Counted from the stretch's first letter, positions 40,001 through 48,027 are shown. The stretch: DNA of 49,513 nucleotides from CAYUNT01 sp964446285 (GCA_964446285.1 CAYUNT010000007.1:1-49513); one strand, 5' to 3'. The notes: generated by a model not told the origin, from the sequence alone. Translations and numbers: made by a program.

Positions 40001-42523
40001 GAATAGTTCGTAATTGCCATAGGGATCCGTCATGATGAGCGGATGTTCGTAGAATCCCGGATAAGAGTATTCCTTGCCGTAGAAGCTGCGCGCGCTCATT
40101 ACGGCGCCTTTTACGGGAAAGTGCGGAACCATGGATTGGCCGATGTTCGAGGCGAGAACCCGCCCGCCAAAATGCTTTTTCAGCCACCCGAGCTGGATAG
40201 GGGCAAATCGCCCGTTTCCGTGCGCGACGGACAAGAGCATTTCGGCAAAGGTGGCCATGCTGTATTGGAGCGACTGCACATCATGCATGAAGGGCAAATC
40301 GACAGGCAGGTTGATCTGCGCGCAACTGTCTGTGCGCCCGAAACTCAGCATGGTGTACATGTGGTAGCCGAAACAGGTCCATTCGACCGACGACATGTTT
40401 GACATCGGGCGCGTCATCCGCCCGACGTCGTTAAAGTGCCAGTTGGTCAGCGCGGGGATTTCCATGTGCTTGGCGATGTCCGCCAGCGCCGGATTGTGCG
40501 CGGCCACGCGCTGGCGGGCGGAGGAAAGCAAGCTCGACATCTCGCGCATCTGCGCATTCACGCCGTAGGCGCCGTCAGTGAAACTCATCAGTTCGCGGCG
40601 GTTGTCATCATTCGTGGCCGGGACCATTTTGTTGTCGAAAACGAGAATCTGGTTGTAAGGATTGAACACGCCGATCAGTTCGATGTTTTGCGCCAGGTGG
40701 ACGGCGCGGCGTTCGTGGAAGGCTTTCAATTCCTCAAACCGCGCCTTCCAGCGTCCGCGCACATCGTAGGCGCGTAAAAACGCCTGGCCGCCTTCACCCG
40801 AACGCAAGAGCGCTCCCAGGCTGCGTCCCGAAAGCGACACGGCGCGGTCGTATTCCTTTTTCGCCTTTTGGTATTCCAGGAACGGCTCGCTCTCGATGCT
40901 CTGGTCCGGCTGCTGAAGGAAGCGGAGTTTGGCCTGGAGCGGCGGCTCGCTCAGGTCGAACACAATCGAATCCATGACGTATTGCGTCTGTTCGCGCAAA
41001 AAGTCCTGCGTGCCCTGATCGAGCGCGGCAATGGCGGCGTCGGTGAAATCGGCATCCGCCAGAAATTTGGCGTCGGAAAAGAGTTTTAGGATGGTTTCGA
41101 CGCGCTGGAGCAACGTATTGTTGGCGGACTGGCGTTCGAGCCAGGGCTGGAGGCGCGAGCGGCTGCGGACCCGGATGATTTCATCGAGTTCGCGCTGGGT
41201 TTGCGGCTTGTCGGCGCTAAAAAATCGGCTGAACAGGTTGGTGCTCGATTTAATAACGTTTTCATCGAGGATTTTCAGAAGGTTGTTGTCGCCGTCGCGC
41301 GCCATGACCTGTGCTCCAAATGCCACAAACACGACGTCGCGCACGAGCGACTCGCGATAGGCCGCAAGGCCATCGAGCAGTGCCAGTTGCGTGGCCACCG
41401 GAATCGCCTGGGCGACGCCTGGCGCACGGTCGGGGAGGATCGAGGCCGCATCATAATTTGTAAGCAGGAGCAAGGCGTTTTGGTTGGGGCGTTCGTGTGT
41501 GGATGTGCCCGCGCGCAGAATTCCGACGAGCGTTGTGTTGCGCGTTTCCTCGAACCGCACGCGCACGCGCAGGCGGATGCGTTCGCCGGCGTGGGCAAAA
41601 ATTCCTTCGGTAGCGGCGAGGCGCACGAAGTTGATCGGCACGCTGGCGACCATGCCGCCTCGCTCGGGCGCGGCGAGTTTCCACGGGATGTGGTCGAGGC
41701 CCTGCGGATGCGCCACAATGAGCGCGCGCATCCCCATTTGCGCGTAACGGCCCCAGTCGAAGTTGTATTGAGTCGAAACGCGCCCGTCTGTCGTGTCGAT
41801 GAGGCCGATGCAGTCGTCGAACCGGCGGCGCGACTTTAGCGTGGCCTCGTCCACAATCACCAATTCGCCCACGATACCTTCATCGGGTGTTGTCACAGGC
41901 TGCAGGTGGTTGGGCATAAACGGGAAAATTTCCACGTCATCCAGACGGCGCCCATACCCGCCATTTTCCGGCAGATCGGACATCCTGCCCAAGTTTTCTG
42001 GTGGCTTGGGCGCCTCGCCCAAGATTGCCTTTGTATTTTTTGAAGTTTCCCTATCATCTGAAACTGCGTAAATCTCGCGATACAGCGTGCGCGGAACGAC
42101 TGTCCAGTTTTCCTGCTCATACAATTCAAGTCCGGCGGCGCGATAGGCTCTTCGGATGTAATCTTCCGTAGCATACATTCCCGGCTGGCCGAGGAATCGC
42201 GAGCCAAAGGCCAGGATTTGGTCCTGGCGCGCCTTGACCCGCGGCCAGTCGAGGGCCGCCTGCATTTTCGCCATGTCGTAACGATAGACAGGCACGGGTG
42301 ATTGCACAGCGGGGCGCGGCTCGAATACCCGCAACAAAAAATGCACAACGCCCGCCAGAAGCGCGAACGCGAGCACATAGCTCACGACAACGCCCAGGCG
42401 CACGGTCCCCCGCGCTCTGGGAGGGCGTCCCGGAGCGGCGGCGCGCGGCTTCTGAGCAAAGATATCTGCTACAATGGGTGTTTTCCTTGCCGAACCTTTG
42501 GCGCTCAAGAATTGGGTGAGCAT
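37037..42523 (-). CDS. Giant FtsX-type ABC permease fused to a degenerate M28 peptidase-like domain
   Basis: The 1828-residue protein begins with a cytoplasmic ~45 residues and a membrane helix (VVSYVLAFALLAGVVHFLL). An exported domain (~80-420) resembling M28 peptidases follows. In the stretch LLLLTNYDAASILPDRAPG ... VVFVAFGAQ the usual HxD, GAND and EE zinc ligands are replaced (NYD, none, GAQ), so activity is unlikely. A ~650-residue exported region without recognised family comes next (CFGYHMYTMLSFGR, YGKEYSYPGFYEHPL). Three or more helices follow (VIGILYYLALLAPFVFFFEK), then a MacB-like core (RRKMRTALTCGTLTLMTFAM) and an FtsX tail (ERRGEIAVYNAVGIAPRQVFW). A repeat-derived segment encodes residues ~167-185. 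It is coupled to OPT-like gene 1 and follows OPT-like gene 2 by 21 bases. Confidence 0.72.
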   Translation of the reverse strand: MLTQFLSAKGSARKTPIVADIFAQKPRAAAPGRPPRARGTVRLGVVVSYVLAFALLAGVVHFLLRVFEPRPAVQSPVPVYRYDMAKMQAALDWPRVKARQDQILAFGSRFLGQPGMYATEDYIRRAYRAAGLELYEQENWTVVPRTLYREIYAVSDDRETSKNTKAILGEAPKPPENLGRMSDLPENGGYGRRLDDVEIFPFMPNHLQPVTTPDEGIVGELVIVDEATLKSRRRFDDCIGLIDTTDGRVSTQYNFDWGRYAQMGMRALIVAHPQGLDHIPWKLAAPERGGMVASVPINFVRLAATEGIFAHAGERIRLRVRVRFEETRNTTLVGILRAGTSTHERPNQNALLLLTNYDAASILPDRAPGVAQAIPVATQLALLDGLAAYRESLVRDVVFVAFGAQVMARDGDNNLLKILDENVIKSSTNLFSRFFSADKPQTQRELDEIIRVRSRSRLQPWLERQSANNTLLQRVETILKLFSDAKFLADADFTDAAIAALDQGTQDFLREQTQYVMDSIVFDLSEPPLQAKLRFLQQPDQSIESEPFLEYQKAKKEYDRAVSLSGRSLGALLRSGEGGQAFLRAYDVRGRWKARFEELKAFHERRAVHLAQNIELIGVFNPYNQILVFDNKMVPATNDDNRRELMSFTDGAYGVNAQMREMSSLLSSARQRVAAHNPALADIAKHMEIPALTNWHFNDVGRMTRPMSNMSSVEWTCFGYHMYTMLSFGRTDSCAQINLPVDLPFMHDVQSLQYSMATFAEMLLSVAHGNGRFAPIQLGWLKKHFGGRVLASNIGQSMVPHFPVKGAVMSARSFYGKEYSYPGFYEHPLIMTDPYGNYELFNTPSDFWVNNYIWKYGYSPVAAAYGADGRITWMKDEGENGQRLYKSVNINWFDAKVENITLVLFRAAPVGLLDLTNPQKMSDFSGVRLFESRGLTEPAKRCQFRITPTEGMCVTFVEPEKAVYLALESGSPENDLAKEIRGFALGIPPEQRMAEFKTDPAREIDGPGYLAQATPVVQYLPLEMARSMAFLNGRRLDVQKQYNMADQQILDYDAKARALLESAEKPDNPRYFSTLDARDSVTYSMLNHPVLRRTIAEAVIGILYYLALLAPFVFFFEKMAFCYSDIRKQLAAQALIFLAVFALLRLLHPAFHMIRSSLMILLGFVVILIAGSMTLLFSGKFKQNLEEFRKRRGVVAGAQVNALAAMGSAFMLGLNNMHRRKMRTALTCGTLTLMTFAMICFTSIQSDLVNEQTAIGKAPYQGLLLKREQFRRFTNDEVFAFRAKYSHKFLVCPRKISLGIQNWINKQGNNPELEIVYNNGERSRHVRFQSYIQMTSADPLRSQIRMTTRTPWFSEAQERSTGGEPCPVILPAEMAESLGIKSRDVEAGGVNVQINGSTFAVLGIFDSQSLAELRDLDGQDILPYDIEAIPQVQTLESGEVAVDDNAPRIAPSKLVLFPYRDLGIQVPNEKPDPNASIALCMPKGDYRQVRAEIDACLEQSERPAFFGIDGVAYRGRRARVASLSGLADMLIPLLVAALTVLNTMKGSVFERRGEIAVYNAVGIAPRQVFWMFFAEATVYAVAGSLLGYLLSQAAGRVLAALDLAGGMKMTFTSLTTIYASLAIGATVFLSTWIPARTAMEIAQPAEEAGWRLPEPEGDTLAFDLPFTFNYRDRVAVLAFCRRFLEDHGEGGSGRFFAGPPELGVQPVGAQPEGPGDALIPILMTQIWLKPFDLGVSQMMTLQMPPDEATREFKARLELRRLSGTRDAWLRLNHAFVAEIRGQVLHWRAVAEPDRRQLFDEARALIPPPPGANTRQEKERKEEAPASAS
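41970..42026 (-). repeat. Copy of the MITE-like core inside a coding region
   Basis: On the minus strand, AATCTTGGGCGAGGCGCCCA followed by AGCCACCAGAA matches the core of the 3099-3198 element (AATCTTGGGCGAGACACCCA, AGCCACCGGAA, from 3123). The next part (ACTTGGGCAGGATGTCC) matches the second hairpin more loosely. It stays in frame and encodes about 19 residues (ILGEAPKPPENLGRMSDLP) of the giant permease. Confidence 0.7.
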
Positions 42524-42544
42524 TTTCGTTGCACTCCAGCCGCA

Positions 42545-45184
42545 CTAAAAGATTCCGCCAAAGGACTTCCGAAGAATCGAGGGATGGTAGAAGTATAAAT
42601 ACCCGCTAATCAGGGCAAAAACCAGATAGGCGGCAATTGCGCCCACAAACACGCCCACAAAAAAAGGCAGCAACTTGTTGCGAACCGCCACGGCGCCGCC
42701 GATCTTGAGCGTAATATATCGTATGATTCCCGCCGCCAGGATGCTCCCCCAAGCATATTCCATCATCACTGTGGACCCGACCACAAACCCCATCGGATGG
42801 AACCAGAATCCAGAGAAGGTCTGGCGCAAAAGCGCGAGAATCGCCGTCACCACGCCGCCGAACAAGTAGGCCCAGTGAATGGGTTGCATTCCGGAAGAAG
42901 CAGGCGCGGCGGGAGCGGCCTGCGCGCTGTCCTCGGGCGGCAGCGTTGTATTGGCCTCCGCCAGGGCCAGGTTGTATTCCTGCATGATGAATCCCTTGTC
43001 CATATAGGGCCATCTCTGGGTGTAGTTATCGCCGCCGACGCCGTATCCGAGCGCCAGATGCACCCATCCGGTCAGGAGCAATCCGCCCACAGTTCCCAGC
43101 AGCAGGGTTCCGAGAATGTGGCGCGCGGGCATGCGGAACCGATGCCCCAGTTCGAGCATCTCGAGCTGCATTCCCGGGATGAGGAATAGGAAATACTGAA
43201 AAATCACATAACTTGCGATGCAGATGAACACGACGCCTTTGGGGCCGAAAAGGGCCATGCCTCCGGCGATTGGAATCAGGTGAACGATCATTACGGGCGT
43301 GAAGGCGCCCATTGGCGTTCCGCATTCCGAGCGCAGCTTCATCGCCACTAGGCCCACGAGCAAGATTGCGACGAAAAAGACAAGCATTCCCGCGGCCGGA
43401 ATGCCGTTCCACGAAGCCCACAGCGCCATGCCGATAAAACACGCGGCAAGCGTGGCAAGCGACGCCCGGCACGATCGCGCGCCTCCATCGGGCGCAAGGG
43501 GGCCGCGGCCTGCAATGGCCTTTGCCACATTGAACAAGTGTTTGCGGGCGAAAACCAGGATGAGCAGACCGTAAACCAGAAAAGCCCCAATCTGCTGTTG
43601 GCGGAAATAGGGAAAGTCCTGCTGGAGCGACAAGCCAGTCATTTCGCCAAACCAGAACTGCGAGCGGTAGAGGAAGAACCCCAGCGCGAGGCTGAACAGC
43701 ACATTCAATTCCATGAATATGGCGAGGCTGAGCAGGATGGCCGTCATAGAGAAGGTCACATTGCGCACGTCTTCTCCGCGCCACATACGCCCCCAGGAGG
43801 GATCGGTCAGGTAGGTGGAGAGGTCGATTTGGATGTTCATGTTCGGGACGTCGGTGTTGTAAGCGTGCCATCCCTTCATCAGGCACCAAAACAACGAAAG
43901 CCCAAAGCCAATCCACACGAGGCGGTTGCGCCAGAAGGGAATCGAGGCCGTGGCGGCGTCTTTGTTCTCGCCTTGTTCCGGGCTTTTTCCCGCGCCTTCT
44001 TCGCCGAGAAGCGCCAGAGGGATGCGGGTCATCGGCATCGGATAGCGTTCGTTTTCCATCCACTGGCGGCGCATGATGGCGGCCAGGCACATCATCGCCA
44101 CAAAGATCAGCGCGCCAAACGTCGTCCATGAAATAAAAGGCGTCCGCCAGCCATCCCACGGAATGAATCCGCCCAGCATGTATTTGACGCCGGCCCAGCT
44201 CATCAGGCGGTCGGGGCGAACGATCAACTCGTGGCGCAGGGGTTTGGGGAGCGCGCGCGCTTCCGATTCCGTGACGAGGCGCCGCCCGCGGTAAATGGCG
44301 TCGAGCGCGCCTACGCTCACGACCTCACACTCGGCCACTTCGAGCCGCCCCGCGCCCGAGAGGCCAATCTCGATCGTAACCGGCCCCAGGGTTCCGCGAG
44401 GGATATTAAGGTTATACATGCCGCGGCGCAGAAAGCCGGTCTGATACAGGTAATTGCGCTCGCCCGGCGCGCGGGTGGCAAAGACCTCGATGTCGAAGTC
44501 CGGCTTGTCTGAAAAATACACGCGGCAAAAGTAAAAGGCATCCACGCCCAGTTTTTTCGGGCGCAAAAGCACGGTCAGCAGATAGGGTTCTTCGGGAAGG
44601 AATCCTGCGTCGAAATTGCCGCCGTCCGGCACGATAGGGACGCGAATCCGGATAACAGATTCGGCGTCCTGGCCCTCATTTTCAAGAACGGGAATGGTCG
44701 TGTTTGATAATTTGTCATATTTGACCAATTCCCACTTAACATTGCCCCGCAACTGGAGGCGCTGCTCGTTTTCCGGGGCAAGGGCGTTCGCGAGGATGTT
44801 CTTCGAGTGCGGCCAGATTTTATCCGGCAGCGCGTCATAGACCTCGAAGTAGGCCGTTTTTGGAATGGTCCCAATCGGGCCGATCATCATCATCCAAAAG
44901 CCCGACGAGGCGAGCGGCGCCGCGACGAGGATCGAGAAGAAAACCGTGAGGAGTTCCGCGCGTGTGAGGAAACGCGCTCGCGCCAGGGCCGCGAATCCGG
45001 CCCCGAGCGCCAGGAGCGGCACAAACACCATGAACGCGCCCACTGGGAGTCCATGCGCCCCCAGGAGATTGCCGCTGGCCTCGATGATTTCGAAGAACTG
45101 CACGCACAGCGCGGTGGCGATTATGCCAAAGATCGCCACTGGCACGGATCGCGCCGTAATGCCGCGGGTGCTTTCCTCCGCCAT
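42545..45184 (-). CDS. OPT-like polytopic membrane protein with large exported beta domain (2)
   Basis: Counted from the ATG at 45184 the protein has 879 residues. After three helices (VAIFGIIATALCVQFFEI, AFMVFVPLLALGAGFAALAR, LLTVFFSILVAAPLASSGFW) comes a soluble domain of ~230 residues with beta-rich motifs (VIRIRVPIVPDGGNFDAGF, PVTIEIGLSGAGRLEVAECE). At least ten helices follow, for example LSLAIFMELNVLFSLALGFF and AGMLVFFVAILLVGLVAMKL. The architecture suggests the OPT superfamily (DUF6785-like is my best guess). The frame is open up to 45280, but that extension reads the inverted-repeat element at 45193-45278, so I prefer 45184 despite a weak Shine-Dalgarno. It follows GH130 and precedes the giant permease gene. 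Confidence 0.6.
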   Translation of the reverse strand: MAEESTRGITARSVPVAIFGIIATALCVQFFEIIEASGNLLGAHGLPVGAFMVFVPLLALGAGFAALARARFLTRAELLTVFFSILVAAPLASSGFWMMMIGPIGTIPKTAYFEVYDALPDKIWPHSKNILANALAPENEQRLQLRGNVKWELVKYDKLSNTTIPVLENEGQDAESVIRIRVPIVPDGGNFDAGFLPEEPYLLTVLLRPKKLGVDAFYFCRVYFSDKPDFDIEVFATRAPGERNYLYQTGFLRRGMYNLNIPRGTLGPVTIEIGLSGAGRLEVAECEVVSVGALDAIYRGRRLVTESEARALPKPLRHELIVRPDRLMSWAGVKYMLGGFIPWDGWRTPFISWTTFGALIFVAMMCLAAIMRRQWMENERYPMPMTRIPLALLGEEGAGKSPEQGENKDAATASIPFWRNRLVWIGFGLSLFWCLMKGWHAYNTDVPNMNIQIDLSTYLTDPSWGRMWRGEDVRNVTFSMTAILLSLAIFMELNVLFSLALGFFLYRSQFWFGEMTGLSLQQDFPYFRQQQIGAFLVYGLLILVFARKHLFNVAKAIAGRGPLAPDGGARSCRASLATLAACFIGMALWASWNGIPAAGMLVFFVAILLVGLVAMKLRSECGTPMGAFTPVMIVHLIPIAGGMALFGPKGVVFICIASYVIFQYFLFLIPGMQLEMLELGHRFRMPARHILGTLLLGTVGGLLLTGWVHLALGYGVGGDNYTQRWPYMDKGFIMQEYNLALAEANTTLPPEDSAQAAPAAPASSGMQPIHWAYLFGGVVTAILALLRQTFSGFWFHPMGFVVGSTVMMEYAWGSILAAGIIRYITLKIGGAVAVRNKLLPFFVGVFVGAIAAYLVFALISGYLYFYHPSILRKSFGGIF

Positions 45185-45192
45185 TTTCACGG

Positions 45193-45278
45193 AACCACCA
45201 GGACACGAAGGCACAAAAGGGCGCTCTTTCCCTGCGGGACAGGCCGATTCCCCTTCGTGCCTTTGTGACTTTGTGGTC
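45193..45278. repeat. Inverted-repeat element between GH130 and OPT-like gene 2
   Basis: The left arm starts ACCACCAGGACACGAAGGCA and the complement of the right arm starts ACCACAAAGTCACAAAGGCA, about 27 bases with six differences, separated by a ~30-base loop. It uses the same 8-base building block (CACAAAGG/CACGAAGG) as the element at 34759-34842. It may supply an upstream in-frame ATG at 45280 to the OPT-like gene. Confidence 0.72.
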
Positions 45279-45282
45279 ATCT

Positions 45283-46236
45283 TTACGGCTTTTGTTCTAT
45301 CATGTCATTGTCATGGATATAGCGAACGAGGTCTGAAAGCGTGGTCGTTGCGAGGCAAACGCACGTGTCCGCGCCGCCGTAAAATACACGCAATTCGTCC
45401 GTCGCCGGATCGTGAATCGCCGCGCAGGGGAAGGCGACATTCGGCACATCGCCCACGCATTCGTAAATCTCCGTCGGCGCCAGGATATAGCGGCGTGTGC
45501 GGTGCAGGACTTTCCAGGGTTCTTCCAGGTCCAAAATCGCCGCGCCCATGCTATAGACAAACCCGTTACACGAGGTCAAAACGCCGTGGTAAATGAGCAC
45601 CCATCCCTCGGGCGTTTCGATGGGAACGGGGCCGGCGCCGATTTTCGTGCTCTGCCAGCCGGAGGCCGTTCCCATAACAAAACGGTGTTTGCCCCAATAG
45701 ATCAGGTCCTTGGAATAGGACAAAAAGATGTCGCCAAACGGCGTGTGGCCATTGTCGCTCGGCCGGTGGAGCATCACATATTCGCCGCGAATTCGACGCG
45801 GGAAAAGGACGGCGTTGCGGTTGTAGGGCGGCAGGACGATGTCGAGCAGTTCGAAGTTCTCGAAGTCGTCCGTCACGCCCATTCCGATGCAGGGCCCGTG
45901 GTAGCCGTGGCACCATGTAATGTAATAGCGGCCTTCGAGCGGCGTTACGCGCGGATCGTAGGCATAGACCATGCGGTCGATTTCCTTGTCCTTGCACTTC
46001 CAGCGCACCGGTTCGGGCTGGATCGTCCAGTTCATGCCGTCGGCGCTGCGCCCGGTGTGAATCAACATGTCGCGGTTTTGATTATCGACGCGGAACATGC
46101 CGCGATACTCGCCGCGAAACGGGACGACGGCGCTATTGAAAATGCTGTTGGCGCACGGAATGGCGTTGCGGCGGATAATCGGATTGTTTGGATGGCGTTT
46201 GAGGAGAGGTTCATTGCCCTGGCCGATGGTTCCCAT
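45283..46236 (-). CDS. GH130-family beta-mannoside phosphorylase-like enzyme
   Basis: GH130 enzymes phosphorolyse beta-mannosyl linkages to release mannose 1-phosphate. The 317-residue five-bladed propeller shows HPNNPIIRRNAIPCANSIFN, YDPRVTPLEGRYYITWCHGY with the family's general-acid Asp (Asp94), RNAVLFPRRIRGEYVMLHRP, GDIFLSYSKDLIYWGKH, KIGAGPVPIETPEGWVLIYH, VYSMGAAILDLEEPW and NVAFPCAAIHDPATDELRVF. There is no signal peptide, so it acts in the cytoplasm on imported oligosaccharides. AGAAAGGA precedes the ATG. It is the first gene of the 12-gene cluster, downstream of the GntR-type regulator. Subfamily and exact linkage cannot be told from sequence alone. Confidence 0.88.
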   Translation of the reverse strand: MGTIGQGNEPLLKRHPNNPIIRRNAIPCANSIFNSAVVPFRGEYRGMFRVDNQNRDMLIHTGRSADGMNWTIQPEPVRWKCKDKEIDRMVYAYDPRVTPLEGRYYITWCHGYHGPCIGMGVTDDFENFELLDIVLPPYNRNAVLFPRRIRGEYVMLHRPSDNGHTPFGDIFLSYSKDLIYWGKHRFVMGTASGWQSTKIGAGPVPIETPEGWVLIYHGVLTSCNGFVYSMGAAILDLEEPWKVLHRTRRYILAPTEIYECVGDVPNVAFPCAAIHDPATDELRVFYGGADTCVCLATTTLSDLVRYIHDNDMIEQKP

Positions 46237-46365
46237 GCAATTCTATCCTTTCTGGTGAACAAAATGCAATAATACCTACATGAATACTTGCCGCGGCATC
46301 ACGGAAACAGGAGTTGCTCAAAGTATCATTTGTGTCATGCGATCCCTCATTCTCCTTATCATTCG

Positions 46366-46505
46366 CCCCGCGATTTATCGCGGGGTGGGTAAACAAGCCG
46401 CAGGCTATGAACCGTTTCAACGGTTTGTCTTGTGGCGTGGCGAAAAACCGTTGAAACGGTTCTCGAAGACAACTCTCCTCGAAATCCCCGCGATGAATCG
46501 CGGGG
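46366..46505. repeat. Composite inverted repeat made of four palindromes
   Basis: In order: CCCCGCGATTTATCGCGGGG (46366-46385), AACCGTTTCAACGGTT (46410-46425), AACCGTTGAAACGGTT (46446-46461) and CCCCGCGATGAATCGCGGGG (46486-46505). The outer pair and the inner pair mirror each other, so the whole can fold as one large cruciform. The right half matches 2973-3045 in order and spacing. Confidence 0.85.
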
Positions 46506-46546
46506 CGAGTGATAGAAGGGCCTTCGCCTGCCTCGCTGATGCCACT

Positions 46547-46560
46547 TTGAACAGTTCCTG
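46547..46560. repeat. Solo terminal repeat of the MITE-like element
   Basis: TTGAACAGTTCCTG is identical to the right end of the element at 3099-3198. GCCAC precedes it, as inside that element but with a few bases missing. No left end is present, so it is a truncated copy. Confidence 0.75.
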
Positions 46561-46570
46561 ATCGCGGAAA

Positions 46571-46595
46571 TGGGACCTATGGGACATTGGCCCAT
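46571..46595. repeat. Short run of ATGGGACC-type 9-mers
   Basis: TGGGACCTATGGGACATT followed by GGCCCAT gives two to three units of the 9-bp motif seen at 5681-5725 and 8962-9006, directly after the solo MITE end. Confidence 0.55.
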
Positions 46596-46665
46596 AAAGG
46601 TGCACATTGCTATTTACAGGGTTTCAGCTTCATGGCTTGCCCGAGGGGAAGATGCCGGAATGGTA

Positions 46666-47868
46666 TCAGCCCCTTGCGAAAGCCTGCCTGGACCTTGCTT
46701 GCGGAGGCGCGACGCTTGCGCCCATCGAGATGCGGGGGTTGCCGAGCACATGCGTTTTCTGGATCCGGCGCGTTTGTTTTTGTTCAAGGAGCAAATCCAG
46801 GCAGGTATGGATCAGGGCGTCCACATCGTAGTCGAGATAGGTCATGGGCATGTCGCCGCGCGACGCCAGTTTGCACGCGCCATGCGCTGTGATGCTCAAT
46901 TCTTCCGGTATGCGGATGCCCATCATGCACGCCACCTCGGCGATGGGAATGGCCATGCCGCCCCACATGCAGATGATGGCCGTCGCCTGAGCGAACTCTT
47001 CTAAATAACTGCGAATGGCGGAAAGGTCTCCCTCGGCGATTTGCAGCGATTGCCTGTAGGCGTCTTCATTGACTTCAAGCCCTGCCTCCCTCATGGCCAT
47101 GCTATGGCCGAGAAGATGGCACTGGGTTTCCCAGTCCGTATCGGAAGGATCGCAGAAACAGATGATGTTGCGGTGGCCCATGTTGATGAGTTTTTTCGTC
47201 AGGCGGTAAAATCCGTTGGTCGTGTCGCCCGCGACGGCCGGCAGGCAGGTGTGCGAATTGCCTCCCAGATACACAAACGGAAAACGGTCGGGCGCGAGTT
47301 CACTCGGCGCGGAATGCGGGAAGGCATAGAGCGACAAAATGCCCATCACCTCGGGTTCAAACACCTTGCCAATCTGATCGACGCGCGCCCAGTCGTCGTC
47401 CATCCGCAGATACTTGAGTTCGACGGTGTATTGGCGGCTTTCCGCCACGGCCATGACGCGCGCCAGGCGATACTCGGAATACGGCGTCGTCAGCCAGCTT
47501 TTGGGATTTTCCGAAACCGGCATGGCCACGCCAAGACGACCGACAGGCTTGCGTCCCTCGGGCATGATGGTTTCCAAAAACGTTCCGGAGCGCTCGGTTT
47601 GGCGCAGGTATCCTTGCTTGCGCAGGAGTTCAAACGCCTCCTGGATCGGCCAGCGGCTGAGTCCGCTCAAACGCGCCAAGGCGGCCACGCTCGGAAGACG
47701 CTCCCCCGGTTTCCAATGTCCGGCGAGGATTTCCTCGAGGAGAATTTCACGGACCTGGCTTGTCAGGGTCAGCCCCTTGCCCGGACTCAGAATCGGGCGT
47801 CCAAAGAAAGAGGGATGGTCTTTATCCACGGAAGGATTTGTGCCGTTGGGCAATTTCCCGGATGACAT
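46666..47868 (-). CDS. GntR-type DNA-binding domain fused to LacI-like sugar-binding sensor
   Basis: The 400-residue regulator has a GntR winged helix at ~33-100 (LTSQVREILLEEILAGHWKP, GERLPSVAALARLSGLSRWP, EAFELLRKQGYLRQTERSG). A periplasmic-binding-protein-like sensor fills ~110-390 (GRLGVAMPVSE, MGILSLYAFP, FPFVYLGGNSHTCLPAVAGD, GHRNIICFCDPSDTDWE, GIRIPEELSITAHG). This GntR-LacI hybrid resembles sugar-responsive regulators of the AraR type. It lies just upstream of the GH130 cluster on the same strand and divergent to the GH172 gene, so it probably controls both in response to a released sugar. The TGACATG/CATGTCA half-sites upstream are candidate binding sites. Confidence 0.85.
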   Translation of the reverse strand: MSSGKLPNGTNPSVDKDHPSFFGRPILSPGKGLTLTSQVREILLEEILAGHWKPGERLPSVAALARLSGLSRWPIQEAFELLRKQGYLRQTERSGTFLETIMPEGRKPVGRLGVAMPVSENPKSWLTTPYSEYRLARVMAVAESRQYTVELKYLRMDDDWARVDQIGKVFEPEVMGILSLYAFPHSAPSELAPDRFPFVYLGGNSHTCLPAVAGDTTNGFYRLTKKLINMGHRNIICFCDPSDTDWETQCHLLGHSMAMREAGLEVNEDAYRQSLQIAEGDLSAIRSYLEEFAQATAIICMWGGMAIPIAEVACMMGIRIPEELSITAHGACKLASRGDMPMTYLDYDVDALIHTCLDLLLEQKQTRRIQKTHVLGNPRISMGASVAPPQARSRQAFARG

Positions 47869-48005
47869 TGGAGTGAAACCCCGTCGGATGGAAACTGGAG
47901 CTGCTTTGTCTGGGCTGAAAGTCCCCGTTCGGCGTAGAAAAAGGAGGGAAGACCGCCAGCGAGGACCCGATTGCAGGACTTCCGCCTAACTTGGCCAAAG
48001 ACTAC

Positions 48006-48027
48006 TGACATGTGATTTGCCATGTCA
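48006..48027. promoter_or_regulatory. Candidate operator TGACATG-N8-CATGTCA
   Basis: Perfect 7-bp inverted half-sites at 48006-48012 and 48021-48027 are separated by TGATTTGC, about 140 bases upstream of the regulator's start. The dyad symmetry suits a dimeric GntR protein. Assignment to this regulator is inference. Confidence 0.5.

Larger units (their letters stand above)
46237..46665. other. Intergenic region with palindromic repeats between regulator and GH130 cluster
   Basis: No gene is seen in these 429 bases. They contain a large imperfect inverted repeat built from four palindromes (46366-46505), a solo MITE end (46547-46560) and two or three 9-bp units (46571-46595). A TATTAT on the minus strand (about 46268-46273) may be a -10 for the GH130 cluster, without a good -35. 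The palindromes could also end the regulator transcript. Confidence 0.6.

Noticed and set aside
45185..45280. 32-residue N-terminal extension of OPT-like transporter 2
   Set aside because: The codons derive from the inverted-repeat element at 45193-45278. The ATG at 45184 directly precedes the first helix region. The alternative start cannot be fully excluded.
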